In this document: positions 11,170 through 24,194 of the stretch, one piece after another | How the letters are laid out: each line of letters opens with the position of its first letter | Numbering within the stretch: position 1 is the stretch's first letter | Translations under genes and position numbers: made by a program | Assembly: GCF_020085105.1 (NCBI RefSeq) | Contig: NC_058056.1 | Coordinates: 201,799-265,798 of the forward strand | Length of the DNA: 64,000 nt | Direction: 5' to 3' | From: Siniperca chuatsi | Taxonomy: Eukaryota > Chordata > Actinopteri > Centrarchiformes > Sinipercidae | Notes under the pieces: model-generated | What the model was told of the DNA's origin: nothing | The model's database searches: none | Seen by the model: only the letters and a program-made list of their open reading frames with translations

Positions 11170-13224
11170 TTATCTGCATATTACTTGTACAGAGACCAGA
11201 ACAAAACCTGTAGCCGGAGACACTGCTGGGCGGATGGATAAACGGCTGTTGAACTAGAAATAGTTCCAGCACATTAAGTTAAATAATATAAACAGATCCT
11301 GGCTGAACTAGACAGCACAGATGTGGCTTTGATATTTAACCACTTATATGAAAGAAACACACTTGTGAGTGAGTTGAAAGTCCATTTATAAGCTCCAGCG
11401 TATTCTCATTGATTTAGTCGCGCTGGGTTCCCTCTGAAACCTTCGTCTCTAAATGCTGCCCTCGTCTTCACAGGACTTGAAAAGCACTTGGGGATATTTT
11501 TGTCAGGGAATTCTCAGTGGACTAATGCTGAGAGCAAATGTGAGGGAGAAGGAAGATGGAGAGAAGTGATTAAAGAGAGAGAAAGAGGCAAACAGGAGTT
11601 CTCCCATTTTCCCCAGTGATAAAACCTTTTGAACTTTGGCTCTGGAGAAAAAAGGAAGCAGAGAGGGGAAAGAAAGAGAAAAAGAAGGAAGGGAAGGAAG
11701 AGATGATTACACACAGCCATGTGTGTTTTATGGCTGTTGTAGGGGCAGTAAATAGTGGCCTGTTGTGCTGTGTGGATGGAGAGCATAGAGACCATAAGAC
11801 CAGATGTCTAATTTCACAACACACATGCACACACACACACAAAAATCTCTCACAGGTTTCATCAAACAGATTTATAGCATTTAATCTGCAGCTTTTCTCT
11901 TCCTGATCAAGCCAGTGTATGTGTGAGTGTGACCTGCCAATACCTGGAACTTATCCTGAACACAGCTCCCTCTCATTCAAGCACAGATCAGGATGTGAGC
12001 TACGCCATTTGTGCGGCCGAGACATGTTTACTCCAGAGCCACTTCCCAGAACTTATCTAATTCATTATCCACCTTGCCAAACTTTTCAGCCAGAGTGAGC
12101 TGAATCGAATGGAGGCAGGGTGTGAAACCAGATCTTCGAACAAAACTGCGTCTGTGTCTTTCACTCTGACACGAAGGGCTTGACAGATGAAGATTTCTGT
12201 AAGCAAATATTTTAAAGGTATTTAGAGCAGTTGAAGGATAATAGAGCTGCGGTGGCTGAGTGAGGGAGTTTGCACTGCTTAAGCAGAGAAGTCAGTTTCT
12301 CTCAGTCACCGCAGCTGCTGTTTACAGTACTAATGGTATCCTGGTACAGTACGATAAGTGCGTGTTGCTAATAAATGTCAGCTGATAGCTGTCAGAGGAC
12401 CTGTAAAAACCCATTCAGGGCCAGGTTCATTCCGGGATTAAATGGAATCTGAGACTGCCAAATGTAACGTGAACAGAGTGAGCTATCTGCAATCTTTGTT
12501 GAAGTCACATGAAGCTCAGGATTAACTGTGCATTAATAGTAGAAAGGCCACGCCGAGGTCAATTTACAGATGTTTTCGGTTTCTGAATTGCTAAATGTCA
12601 GCTTTCAGAATGTCCTTTCATGACTTTCCCTAGACCATCTTTCTGTGCCAGTTAGTTTTTTATAATATCACGCAAGCACTGAATATTCCTAATAACTTCT
12701 ATGCCCTTCCTTTTACAGCTATTTGGCCTCTTTCTCCCTAATATTGGTTTGTCATTCTTGTGTTAAAGGACTACTCAATCTAAATCCATGCTCACACAAG
12801 GTCAGCAGCAAAGGGCAGCCTGCAGTGTTATGGAGCCACATCTGGAATCAGCTGAATAGGTCTACAAGGGAATAAACTGGTCGTATTTTACATATTTTTA
12901 AATATATATTTCAGATTTTTTTATTGTCAGCATCACTTGAGGACATTTATCAGACTTCCCACAGCTCCCTCTGGAGACACTAAAGGCTTCATACTACTTT
13001 TTCACATATGCAGAAGAACTCCCCAACACCTGGAAACACACGCTAAGGTGTAAAATTGGTGAAGCTCTCTTTTGAGCATACCATATCATCTCTGATAGCA
13101 CTTATCAGAGAAGGTTATTGGGAAGGTGTTTTGGACTCTGGGTTACAACCACCAATGGGCCAAACTCCCAGTGAGTCTTTTACTTAATTTTATTTCACCA
13201 GGATAATCCACTCAGTCTCAATAC
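11170..13224. other. No recognisable gene
   Basis: Unique-looking DNA with a purine-rich patch near 11640-11705 and a short CA run near 11829. The frames here are low-complexity or shadows. Confidence 0.45.
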
Positions 13225-13670
13225 TGCTCTCCAGTGAGTCCTGCGTATATACTGTATATCTGTTTTTAAAATGAAAAGTGCTGCACAGTATTTGAAACAA
13301 AGAGGATGGAATATGCAAAATACTGATCAGGGAATTTGCACAAGTTCACAGTATAAAGTATAAAGAATATGTGCAAAGTACAGAGATAATAATACAAAAG
13401 ATGTGCATTAATGTAACGCATTGAGACAGATGTGGAGACTGTACATTAATGTAATCTGTAGTGTCTATGGGGGGTTAAGAGTCCGTGTCAGTGGAGATCC
13501 CGGGCCTTGTTGATGAGGCCGGCTGCAGTCCGGAAGAAATTGTTCTTGTGCTGTGAGGTTTTGGTCCTGATGGACCTCAGCCTCCTGCCAGAGGTGAGTG
13601 ATTCAAAGAGTTTATGTCTGGGGTGGGAGGGGTCGGCCTGGAGGGTTTGCAACCTTCTCAGCAGATATTG
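13225..13670 (-). mobile_element. Rex1/Babar-like LINE 3' end
   Basis: The minus strand encodes LQADPSHPRHKLFESL, then RSIRTKTSQHKNNFFRTAA and GLINKARDLH. This is the ORF2 C-terminus also seen at 17.65-17.86 kb on the plus strand, followed by AT-rich 3' UTR. It is truncated 5' of the C-terminal domain. Confidence 0.7.
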
Positions 13671-13689
13671 TTTTGAAAACAAATAAAAT

Positions 13690-14446
13690 ATGATGTCACT
13701 GAATGTTTTGCACATTCAGTATGAACATTTTGTGACTTTCCAGATATGTTTTTTAAAACCATTTCCTCATTATGTTGATAAAAAAAAATTCAGGAGGCAT
13801 TTCGTTTGTATTAAAATGTAACCAATGAAAAGCGAAGAGCGATGAAAATATCACAACCCTCAAAAAACTTCAAGTTTCAAAGTCCATTTTGGCAATTAAT
13901 GATCAACAGTAGCAGTCAGTCAGCAGTTGAACCTGTGTCTGTAACGGCAAAACATAATGCATTGGTCAGCAACCTTCTCAGATTTCATCAAAACAGTTTT
14001 GCGAGGGGGCATCATTTGGGGGCAGAATAAGCTGTGTTGGGATTCAGGTAGGGCAGGTTTGGTTATAAGCAAAAATATAAAAGATATTTATGAATATTAA
14101 TACAATTATTAACATTATCAAAGTTATTAATATGAATTAATAATTACGTCGCACCACCCTGGGATCAGGGACCAATATCCAAGCGTGATAAACAGTCTCG
14201 AAAGTGGCTGTCCACCTAAAAATGCTGATATTTAAAGCACTATCTTACATTAATAATGGTGGGCAATGAAGGGTGAATCCGAGCACTGACCGTCACACCA
14301 ACACACAGAAAATAACTACAGGCAACTGCTCCTTAAAAGTTAAAATAGAGTTTATTTAATCTTAGCACTGATCAATAATCAACAACAACAACCACTATCG
14401 TCTATTCTAAACACAATGAGCATACAGCAATCAGCAAGCATGTAAG
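13690..14446. other. No recognisable gene
   Basis: AT-rich DNA without a recognisable gene. The stretch from about 14140 has a texture unlike its neighbours, rich in CA and AAC runs, and might belong to a transposon end that I could not delimit. Confidence 0.4.
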
Positions 14447-14480
14447 GTGTGTGTATGTGTGTGTGTGTGTGTGTGTATGT
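14447..14480. repeat. (GT)n microsatellite
   Basis: GT run with two GTAT interruptions. It gives rise to artificial His/Thr-repeat frames on the minus strand. Confidence 0.9.
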
Positions 14481-15170
14481 GACAATAGTGAGAGGGGTGC
14501 GCGGAGGGTGGTGGACGTGACCACATGGGTGGTCGCCACAGACAGATTTCAAAATGGCAGGCAGACCTGCAAAACTCAAACAAAGGGGAGAGCCGAAATG
14601 GAGGACACATTCTAGTTGTCCTCAAGATGGTGTGGAGCGTAACTAGTTATGCTACCACGCTATATGGGTTGTTTGAGATGTGTGTGTAGGCGTGTATTTG
14701 TACGTGTAAAGGCATGTGGGTTAGTGGAGAGGAAAGAAAAAGAAAAGCACACAGAGTAAGGCACAAGAAATCTCAAATGCTGTGGTAAAGCATAATAGAT
14801 GCCCCTTTATCACACAGGAAACTTGTTCAACAGCCGTGTTACTGGACCTTGGTCTGATGAAGCAGTTATTAGTCTCCACAGTGGTTACAAACTAACACAG
14901 TTAAACAGCCCAGCGGCGTGGTACCGATACACAAAGGAATGTGCTAAACACAAAAACAGCAAAACAGGACACGACAAAACCTGAATCTTCCTTCTGCAGG
15001 TACGGCATTGTTATGGGAGATAACGATCAGGATCCAGAAGTGTGTTCAGCAAACAAAAAGCAGTCTGTTGCTCGTCCAGCGAGCTGCTCTTTCCCATGGA
15101 GTTGAAGTTCACGCGAACCATCTCTTGAAGCAACCAAGGTTAATGGAAAGACGTTGAGCAGCGTGGTGCG
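14481..15170. other. No recognisable gene
   Basis: Possibly part of a mobile element of unknown type. I could find neither terminal repeats nor protein motifs. Confidence 0.35.
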
Positions 15171-15335
15171 CTCGGCTTTATAGAGGCTCTTTAGCTGCTA
15201 AATGCTCCACTATGTTCACCAGCTAGTCTCTAACTGTGTCTGTCTGCTGTTTGCTGATGAGCAGGTAGTGTACAGTGGCTTTATCACAGCTTTTACAATG
15301 AAAACAGCTGTCTGCTGCTGGATATGGAAACAATG
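15171..15335 (-). repeat. Unnamed interspersed repeat R1, copy 2 (inverted)
   Basis: The reverse complement contains GAACATAGTGGAGCATTTAG, CAGCTAAAGAG, AGCAGCAGACAGC and a GCTGTGATAAAGCC segment, parallel to 10430-10570. It is shorter than copy 1. Confidence 0.6.
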
Positions 15336-15399
15336 TTAATGAGAGCGAAGAGAATCAACCATATGGTAAAGTAACAGGTTGTAAAACCAAACCAATGAA

Positions 15400-17900
15400 A
15401 GAAGTGAATGCTAAACCAACTTGAAGCACTGTGCTGACCAGCTGTCTCTAGTGTTCACTGACATCCTTAACACCTCACTGGAGACATGCCACATGCCAGC
15501 CTGCTTCAAATCCTCCACCATCATCCCGGTCCCCAAAAATCCAAGGACCACAGGACTTAATGACTAGTTCTACCTCTTCATCCTCCAGCACCTGGACTCT
15601 CCAGGAACCTATGCCAGGATCCTGTTTGTGGACTTTAGCTGCACCTTTAACACCATCATCCTGGTTCTGCTGCATTAGAAGCTCTCTCAGCTGAGTGTGT
15701 CTGATTCCACCTGCAGGTGGATCACAGTCTTCCTGTCCGACAGGAGGCAGCATGTGAGGCTGGAGAAACATGTCTCTGACTCCCAGACCATCAGCACCAA
15801 TTCCCTCCAAGGCTGCATTCTTTCCCCTCTTCTCTTCTCGCTGTACACCAACAGCTGCACCTCCAGTCACCAGTCCGTCAAGCTCCTGAAGTTTGCGGAC
15901 GACACCACCCTCATTAGGCTCATCTCTGATGGGGATGAGTCTGCCTACAGGTTCGGAGATTGACCACCTGGGCCCGGTTTTTTAAAAGTAATCCACTAGG
16001 ATTTTGGATAACGGATTGGACCAAATCTTGAAAATGTGTTTTTCAAAAGAAAAAACGTATTACATAATCGGATTAGATCATGTAATCCAATCTTGGTTTT
16101 GATCCGGATCAAACCTTTAGTTTGGGTTTTTCAGAACTTTTTTGTAGGATTTGGATCACTTTGATCCAAAAAATCTGGATTAAACTGATCCCATCAGAAG
16201 GGTGGATTCAGTGTGGATTTCATGGCCAAAATGTAATGAAAACTTTAAAAATGTATCAAATAATACTATATTTGGATCATGCAGTATCTTACAAGATATC
16301 CTATTTATTCGTAAGGTTTTAATTTTATTTGTTCATCCGTCAGGCTACAGTGATTAGGTAGGCTTTAACGTATTCAGCCTTTCAGTATAGGCCTACAGCA
16401 AAGTAGAAAGAGTTTAGCCTCATAAAATAATCCCCCAAACAGCTGTCAAAATTGAGCAAAGACGATAAATTTATTCTGTCACTAATTGATATATATATAT
16501 TCATCACAATCACAAAATTTTTGTATTTAGAATATTTATTAGTGATGCATGCAATGATTACAGAATAACCAAAAAAATGCAAAGAATGGCAATCACTGAT
16601 TTTTGAAATCCAAAACAAATCCAAATCAGAAATAGTGTCTAACTATTGCGTCCCTTGTTGCACGTCCTGTTTGCTCGTTCTGGCAGAATGCAGGAGGTTG
16701 GTTAGGGTCTCCAAGGGGCTCAGGTGCATCATTGTCAGCACAGAGAGGGACATTGCGCTTAGTAGCGATGTTGTGCAGGACAATACAGGCAAGGGTTATG
16801 TTGCATGCTTTCTGTGGTTCCACTCTCAGGTAGTTAAGGTATGCAAAGCGCCTCTTAAGAACTCCATTTAAACGCTCAATTGCACATCTTGCTCTGCAAT
16901 GTACAGTGTTTGTGTTGTAGGTCTCAGATGAGCGGACTGCTGGAAGAGTTTGGGGTGGGGTTTTTCTTGTTTTTAGTTTTTTTTAAATGTGTGTGTTTTC
17001 ATTTCAAATAAAAATAAACTTATATTGACCCCACACTGGCTATTCTACTTGTTGCTCTTTACATATCTATAGTTCTACATTGTGATTTCCTATCCTGTTT
17101 GAGCACTGGTTATCCAGCACTGGTTATCCAGATTTGGTGATCCTGTAAAGTTCCTATCCGGATCAGATTGATCCAATCCGATGTTGCTTTAAAAAACTGG
17201 CTCCAAAAATAAGCTGGATTACGTGATCACGGATCGCAAAAAAAGGATTACTAAATCCGGATCAATTTTATCCGGATTAAACCTTTTGAAAAACCGGGCC
17301 CTGGTGATCTGGTGCAGTTAGAACAAGTTGGAGCTCAACGCTCTAAAGACAGTGGAGATGGTTGTGGAGACCAGCTCCACCTGCCCCATCACCCTGTGTG
17401 ACTATCCAGTCGACACTGTGGAGTCCTTCCGCTTCCTGGGGACCATCATCACCCAGGACCTCAAGGCCAGCAGAGGATGTACTTTCTGCACCAATTCAAC
17501 CTGTCAAACTCAATGATGATGCACTTCTACACCGCCATCATTGAGTCCATCCTCACCTCCTCCATCACCATCTGGTACACTGATGCTGTTGCCAAGGACA
17601 AGGTCAGACTGCAGCGTATCATTCGCTCCGCAGAGAAGGTGATTGGCTGCAATCTACCTTCCCACCAGGAACTGTATGTCTCCAGGACTCTAAGGCGTGC
17701 AGGAAAGATTGTGGCTGATCCCTCCCACCCTGGATACAAACTTTTTAAATCACTCCCCTCCCCCCTGCGGTCCATCAGGACCAAAACCTCACGGCGCAAG
17801 AACAGTTTCTTCCTGACTGCAGCCAGCCTCATCAACAAGGCCCAGGAACCCCACTGACACTGACCCTCCCCCCCAATAGACATTACATCTTACAGCTTAC
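15400..17900 (+). mobile_element. Rex1/Babar-like LINE copy B, interrupted
   Basis: The first part (15440-15970) encodes decayed RT sequence: [11 protein letters not shown], then YARILFVDFSCTFNTI, FLSDRRQHVRL, LQGCILSPLLFSLYT and LLKFADDTTLI, so the FADD catalytic box is present. The second part (17301-17857) continues with KLELNALKTVEMVV, FRFLGTIITQDLK, FYTAIIESILTSSI, QRIIRSAEKVIGC and DPSHPGYKLFKSL, ending in NKAQEPH and a stop. Frameshifts and stops (for example TAG near 15676) and a missing piece near 17470 make it inactive. The two halves were continuous before the Harbinger insertion at 15971. Confidence 0.8.
15971..17300 (-). mobile_element. PIF/Harbinger DNA transposon remnant inside Rex1 copy B
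   Basis: The 1330-bp insert has inverted ends. The left reads GGCCCGGTTTTTTAAAA and the reverse complement of the right reads GGCCCGGTTTTTCAAAA. A CTG duplication lies at 15968-15970 and 17301-17303. The empty site reads CACCTGGTG, matching my memory that some vertebrate Harbinger elements choose sites with a CWG core. Minus-strand codons around 16900-16630 give CAIERLNGVLKRRF (containing the glutamate of the DDE triad) then EPQKACNITLACIVLHNIA, which is the C-terminal end of a Harbinger transposase related to HARBI1. The rest of the transposase and the accessory Myb-like gene are missing, so this is a deletion derivative. Copies of a GATCCGGATCAA motif lie near both ends and could be transposase-binding subterminal repeats. 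Confidence 0.85.
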
Positions 17901-17904
17901 TCTC

Positions 17905-18295
17905 TGTCAAGTCATATAGAAACATGATGATATACATTAAGCAGTAAATATAAGTAGTACATGTTTTTATCTTATCTTGCCTGGACTACTGTAATGCACC
18001 ATACTACTCTGTATGCTGAACTTGTGAACATTGTACCTCTGTGCTATCTGTTGCATGATTCAAAGTCAATTTTGCAACTGTTACGTACCCAGATTGGACC
18101 TACAAAGATGAGATGGTGGTGGAAAGCTGTGTGTGGTTATTTGGCTGGACCAAACAGAGGAGCGGGTGTGTCAGCTTACCAGGGTTGCTGCAATACCCGC
18201 AGAGTGGCGGGGCATTGACCTGCTGCCGCTGTTTCCACGGCAAGCCCAAGTATGGAAACTGTTTCGCCACTCCGGCTCAGCGTTCAAGGATTACG
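17905..18295. other. Anonymous stretch with L2-like trace
   Basis: A short plus-strand remnant (SCLDYCNAPY at about 17970-18010) resembles the LDYCN box near the LINE ORF2 C-terminus. Nothing else is recognisable. Confidence 0.3.
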
Positions 18296-21200
18296 GTGTC
18301 TGCTCCCCGACCACTTAAATTAATAAAACCAAAAGTTAACAGAAGAGGAGTTATACATAAAAACCTAAACAAAAACGCTGAAATAGCACAACAAAATAGG
18401 AGAATTAAATGTGGACTCTTAAACATCAGATCTCTGTCATCTAAAGCTGTACTGGTGAACAATTTAATATCAGAGTATCATATTGACTTATTTTGTCTTA
18501 CTGAAACTTGGCTGGGTCATGAAGAATATGTTAGCCTAAATGAATCTACTCCGCCCAGGCACATTGATACTCATATTCCTCGAGGCACAGGCTGAGGAGG
18601 TCGAGTTGCAGCCATCTTCGACTCAAGCCTATTAATCAACCCTAAACCTAAACTAAATTATAACTAATTTGAAAGCCTTGTTCTTAGTCTTTCACACCCA
18701 ACCTGGAAAACACGACAGCCAATTCTATTTGTTGTAGTGTACCGTGCTCCTGGTCCTTATTCTGAGTTTTTATCTGAATTCTCAGAGTTTTTATCAAGTT
18801 TAGTCCTTAAAACAGATAAAGTGTTTATTGTAGGTGATTTCAATATTCATGTGGACGTTGAAAGTGATAGCCTTAGTACTGCATTTATCTCATTATTAGA
18901 TTCAATTGGCTTTTGTCAGAATGTACATGAAGCCATTCACTGTTTTAACCACACCCTCGACCTTGTTCTGGTATATTGCATTGAAAGTGAACATTTAATA
19001 GTCTTTCCACAGAATCCTTCTTTATCCGACCATTATTTAATAACTTTTGAACTGCTATTACTGGACTACACACAACTAGGCAAAAATTCTTACTCTAGAT
19101 GTCTATCTGATATTGCTGTGACTAGATTCAAGGAAGCGATCCCATCTGCATTTAATTAAATTTTATGTCTCAATATAAAAGAGGACTCCTATATTAATTT
19201 CAGCCCCTCCCAAATTGACCATCTAGTTGATAGCGCTGCAGGCTCACTGCGAAAAAGAAGATAATAAAACAAAGAAGGTTAGCTCCATGGTATAACCCCC
19301 AAACCCGCAAAATAAAGCAAACATTGCGAAAACTTGAAAGGAAATGGTGTTCCAACAACCTGGAAGAATCCCGTTTAGTCTGGCAAGATAGTCTTAAAAC
19401 ATACAGGAAGGCCCTACGTAATGCCAGAGCAGCTTACTACTCATCATTAATAGAGGAAAAAAAACTATTTAACTATTAGAGAAAAAATTCATCAAGTCCT
19501 GCCTTTAACCAGTGCCGACTTGTCTTCAAATACAGGAACCTTGGAAACAACTGTAGAGCCTGATGTGTGTTTTAGCTGCTTTGCTCCTGTCAACCTTCTT
19601 CAGCTGACTTCGACAATTAATTAATCTAAGCCATCAACCTGTCTCTTAGACCCCATTCCAACTAGGTTGCTTAAATATGTTTTACCCTTAATTAGCACTT
19701 CTTTACTGGATATGATCATTCTGTCTTTATTAACAGGCTATGTACCACAATCCTTTAAAGGAGCTGTAATTAAACCTCTTCTTAAAAAGCCCACTCTTGA
19801 TCCTGGGGTTTTAGCCAACTATAGACCTATATCTAACTTTCCTTTCTTTCTTAGATCCTTGAGAAAGCAGTCGCCAATCAGTTGTGTGACTTTCTAAATA
19901 ACAGTAGTTTATTTGAGGATTTTCAGTCAGGATTTAGAGAGCATCATAGCACAGAGACAGCACTGGTGACAATTACAAATGACCTTTTATTTGCATTAGA
20001 CAATGGACTGGTCTCTGTACTTTTCTTGTTAGATCTTAGTGCTGCATTCGACACCACTGACCATCACATCCTATTACAGAGACTGGAACATGTAATTGGC
20101 ATTAAAGGAACCGCACTAAGCTGGTTTAAATCCTATCTATCAGATCGATCTCAGTATGTTAACGGAGAGTCCACCGTGCACGCCAAAGTTAGTCACAGAG
20201 TTCCACGAGGTTCTGTGTTTGGACCGATTCTATTCACCTTATATATGCTTCCTCTAGGCTGTATTATTTGGAAGCAATCCATAAACTTTCATTGCTATGC
20301 AGATAATACCCAATTATATCTATCGATCAAGCCAGATGAAACTATACAGTTAACTAAACTTCAGGCATGCCTTAAGGACATAAAGACCTGGATGACCTAC
20401 AACTTTCTTATGTTAAACTCTGACAAAACTGAAGTTATTGTACTTGGTCCCAAACACCTCCGAGACACATTATTTAAAGATATAGTTACTCTAGATGGCA
20501 TTGCCCTGGCCTCCAGCAGCACCGTAAGGAACCTCAGAGTTATCTTTGATCAGGATTTATCCTTTAACTCCCACATGAAACAAGCTTCAAGGACTGCCTT
20601 TTTTCACCTAATATTGCAAAAATCAGGCACATCCTGTCTCAAAATGATGCTGAAAAATGAGTGCATGCATTTATTACTTCTAGGCTGGACTATTGCAATT
20701 CCTTATTATCCAGCTGCCCGAATCAGTCCCTTAAGACTCTCCAGTTGATCCAGAATGCTGCGGCACGTGTACTGACAAAAACTAGGAAAAGAGATCATAT
20801 CTCTCCAATATTGGCTTCTCTGCACTGGCTCCCTGTAAAATTTTGAATAGAATTTAAAATCCTTCTCCTCACCTACAAAGCTCTTAATGGTCAGGCACCA
20901 TCGTATCTTAAAGATCTCATAACACCATATTGTCCGACTAGAACACTGCACTCCCAGGTTGCAGGGATACTTGTGGTTCCTAGAGTCTCCAAACGTAGAA
21001 TGGGAGCCAGAGCCTTCAGTTATCAAGCTCCTCTTCTGTGGAATCAGGTCCCAGTTTGGGTTCGGGAGGCAGACACCATCTCCACATTTAAGAGTAGGTT
21101 TAAGACTTTCCTCTTTGATAAGGCTTATAATTAGGGTTGGCTTGGGTGAGTCCTGAACCATCCCTTAGTTATGTTGCTATAGGCCCAGACTGCCGGGACA

Positions 21201-21643
21201 CTTCACATGATGCACCTCTTTCCTCTCCTTCTCTCCCTCTCCATCTCTATGCATTTTTATCTCATTACTGCATGTTACTAACTCAACATCTTCTCTCTCC
21301 CGTAGTTCTGTGCTTTCTCGTTTCTCTCCTCTCTTCTTCTGTCGCTTTCAGCAGGTATTTCTGCCTCCTGAGCTACAGAGTCTGGATCTGTGGTTGTGGG
21401 CCACCTGCTGCCCCCGTGTTCCTGCTCAACAGCTGCTGCTACAGTTGTTGTTATTGGCTCTGGTACTAATACTGACATTACTCTTCCTATAGCTGTCATT
21501 CCCATTATTACTAATTTATTAATATAAACACTATAATTACTATTCTACTATAAAAAAAATATAAAATTCTACATGGTCTTTGCATTGTGCCTCCCTAACC
21601 CTATTCCCTTCCCCCACCCCCCTTTCTCTCTCTCTCTCTCAAA

Positions 21644-21721
<78 letters not shown>

Positions 21722-21968
21722 TAAAACCTGACAAGGCAGCATCGGATGGCCACCCACAATTGACTCTGGTTCTGCTCGAGGTTTCTGCCTGTTAAAAGGA
21801 AGTTTTTTCTTGCCACTTTCGCCAAATGCTTGATCATGCATGATTTGTTGGGTCTCTGTAATTAATATTATAAAGAGCACGGTCTAGACCTGCTCTATAG
21901 GAAAAGCGCAATGAAATAACTTCTGTTATGAATTGGCGCTATATAAATAAAATTGAATTGAATTGAAG
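18296..21968 (+). mobile_element. L2/Maui-like LINE copy 1
   Basis: Endonuclease pieces run from 18400 ([31 protein letters not shown], then VVYRAPGPYSEFL and FIVGDFNIHVD). RT pieces follow ([12 protein letters not shown] at about 19810, [20 protein letters not shown] at about 20000, HCYADNTQLYLS at about 20290) and then a C-terminal region to 21130. The 3' UTR has a long (TC)n tract and ends GGCGCTATATAAATAAAATT plus GAATT repeats at 21964. ORF1 is absent. A TGA interrupts the endonuclease at about 18593, a deletion lies near 19460, and the RT box reads YADN instead of YADD. The copy is inactive. Confidence 0.9.
21624..21718. repeat. (TC)n microsatellite in L2 3' UTR
   Basis: Almost uninterrupted CT dinucleotides. 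Shorter versions lie at the same place in the L2 copies at 35.4 kb and, inverted, at 52.8 kb, so the repeat is an expansion of an L2 3' UTR motif. Confidence 0.95.
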
Positions 21969-22480
21969 TGAATTGAGTCAAGCATAGAGGCTGTACTATG
22001 TTTAGCTCTGGTTGTGTCTGTCTTTTTCTTGTGGTTGACTTGTAAAACAAACAGCCAGCGGCGGTGCTGATCAGCAGATTGTGAGCTGTTAACACAATGA
22101 CCTCTTCGGCTGTCGCAGACCCTTTTGCCCGGCCTGCCCACTGCTCCTCTCAGGGAGCCACTCTTAGCTGCTGGAGTGTCACTGGACAAGGCAGTGCAGA
22201 CAGGTCAGGTGTCCACAGGGCGGGCTGCCCCTCCACACACACCAAGCACTTCACCGTGTTCTCCGGCAGACTGGACCTGGACCTTCCGGCAGCAGCGCTG
22301 GTACAATCTGCTGGTAATATTATTAATATTAATATTACAGGTAATATTAATATTAATATTGCCACTACCATTACATTATTACTATTTAAAAATTCTAGGT
22401 GGAATTTATTTTATTTACTTACTGCTGTACATATTGAAGTGCATCTGAATATGTGTGTGTGTGTGTGTGTGTGTGGGTGA
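21969..22480 (+). other. Anonymous DNA ending in L2 3' UTR-like and (GT)n sequence
   Basis: Frames at 22097-22480 lack recognisable domains. From about 22310 the ATTAATATTAATATTAC palindromic run, then CCATTACATTATTACTATTT and TCTAGGTGGAATTT, match the L2 3' UTR. A (GT)n run occupies 22452-22475. Confidence 0.45.
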
Positions 22481-22714
22481 GTACATTACATTCCAGAATG
22501 CTAAGCTGACAGTGTAACCCCTAACATGGTGGTGGACATATGTAGGACTCTATTTTGTCAGTGTGTTAACACTTTAGAACAACAAATTTAGATGCGGTGT
22601 GGTGATCAGATTAAAGTAGTTTGTGAGTTAACACTAAAATAAGGTGGATAATTAAGTTTAATTAAAATGGTGACATAAGAAATAACCTACTAGGTTTAGG
22701 GTAATGGATTAGCA

Positions 22715-23935
22715 TTGAGCATGTGCTCAATTCTTGTGCTGCTGGACTTAAGTGCTGCCTTTAACACAAGTGATCATGGCATTCTTTTAGACAGACAGAG
22801 ACACCGGGTGGGCATATCTTGCACTGCACTAGACTCATTATCATCATATTTGTCTAATAGGAAATTCTGTGTCACCATTAATAACTACATGTCATCCTTC
22901 TCCCATATCAAGTACGGTGTGCCTCAAGGTTCAATTCTGGGTCCAATACTGTTCTCCTTATACATGCTTCCCTTTGGTTTTGTCATCCGCAGACATGGGA
23001 TTTCTTTTCATTGTTATGTACGTTTTGTTATGTAAGGTACGATCACATCACACCTGTTTTAGCCTCTTTACATTGGCTCCCTGTTTGTTTTAGGATTAAT
23101 TTTAAGATCTTATTGATTACTTTTAAGGCTCTTCATGGCCTGGCTCCAGACTATATTTTAGACCTTGTAATCCCTTATGAACCTTTACGTAGTTTGAGAT
23201 CTTCAGTCAGGGGTCTTCTGTCTGTTCCTGACTCCAAGATGAAAACTAAGGGGGATAGAGCTTTTGCCACCATGGCCCCGAGGCTCTGGAACAACTTGCA
23301 CAAAGAACACCAGAACCCACCAGAACACTATATCCCATGATGCACCTCTTTCCTCTCTCCACCTCTCCCTCTCCATCTGCATGCATTTTTATCCCATTAC
23401 TGTTACTAAATCGACATCTTCTCTCTCCCCTAGTTTTGTGCTTTCTTGTCTCTCTCCTCTCTCCTTCTTTCGCTTATATTAGCACCTTATAAAGTTAAGC
23501 TACTACAGTTGTTGTTATTGGCTCTGTTACTGATGCTGACATTATTCTTCCTATAGCTGCCATTCCTATTATTACTAATTTATTAATATTAACACTATAA
23601 TTACTATTCTACTATATAAAAAAAATAAAAATAGAAAATCTACATGGTCTTTGCATTGTGCCTCCCTAACCCTATCCCCCCCCCTCTCTAAACCTAACAC
23701 AGCAGCGGCGGATGGCTACCCATAATTGAGTCTGGTTCTGTCCAAGGTTTCTGCCTCTTAAAAGGAAGTTTTTTCTTGCCACTGTCACCAAATGCTTGCT
23801 CATGGTGGGATTGGTTGGATCTCTGTAATTAATATTATAAATAGTACGGTCTAGACCTGCTCTATAGGAAAAGCACAATGAGATAACTTCTGTTATGAAT
23901 TGGTGCTATATAAATAAAATTTAATTGAATATTCA
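22715..23935 (+). mobile_element. L2-like LINE copy 2, internally deleted
   Basis: RT segment [20 protein letters not shown] then [32 protein letters not shown] (22715-23020). It breaks just before the YADD box and joins a C-terminal segment, [39 protein letters not shown] and DRAFATMAPRLWNNL (23035-23310). The protein is a different L2 subfamily from copy 1, yet the 3' UTR (23330-23935) matches copy 1, so the copy is either chimeric or two fragments side by side. It ends with the usual ATATAAATAAAATTTAATTG. Confidence 0.75.
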
Positions 23936-24194
23936 CCAAATTCCTTATTATTATTCCTTAAATATTTCAACTTCTTTGTAGTTGCAAATCTTAAACATAG
24001 GAATTCATTGGCACAGAGGACTGTTTACCTGTACTCTGCTGGATTAACATCTTGACTAGGCCAAACAAGAAAAGGTAAATGATTTTGTTTATTTATTTTG
24101 TAGTTTTAGCATATTTTACTCTTGTACTTTAGTTTCTTTTATTTATCCCTGTTGGTTTTTTAGGCAGTTTTAAGTGTTTTTAGTTCATTTTATC

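Noticed and set aside
14379..14625. His/Thr-repeat peptides
   Set aside because: They are translation artefacts of the (GT)n microsatellite.
21569..21880. Ser/Arg/Glu-repeat frames
   Set aside because: They are translation of the (TC)n tract in an L2 3' UTR.
22290..22370. ATTAATATTAATATTAC palindromic run as a regulatory site
   Set aside because: The same run recurs in the L2 3' UTR at 57.3 kb, so it is transposon sequence.
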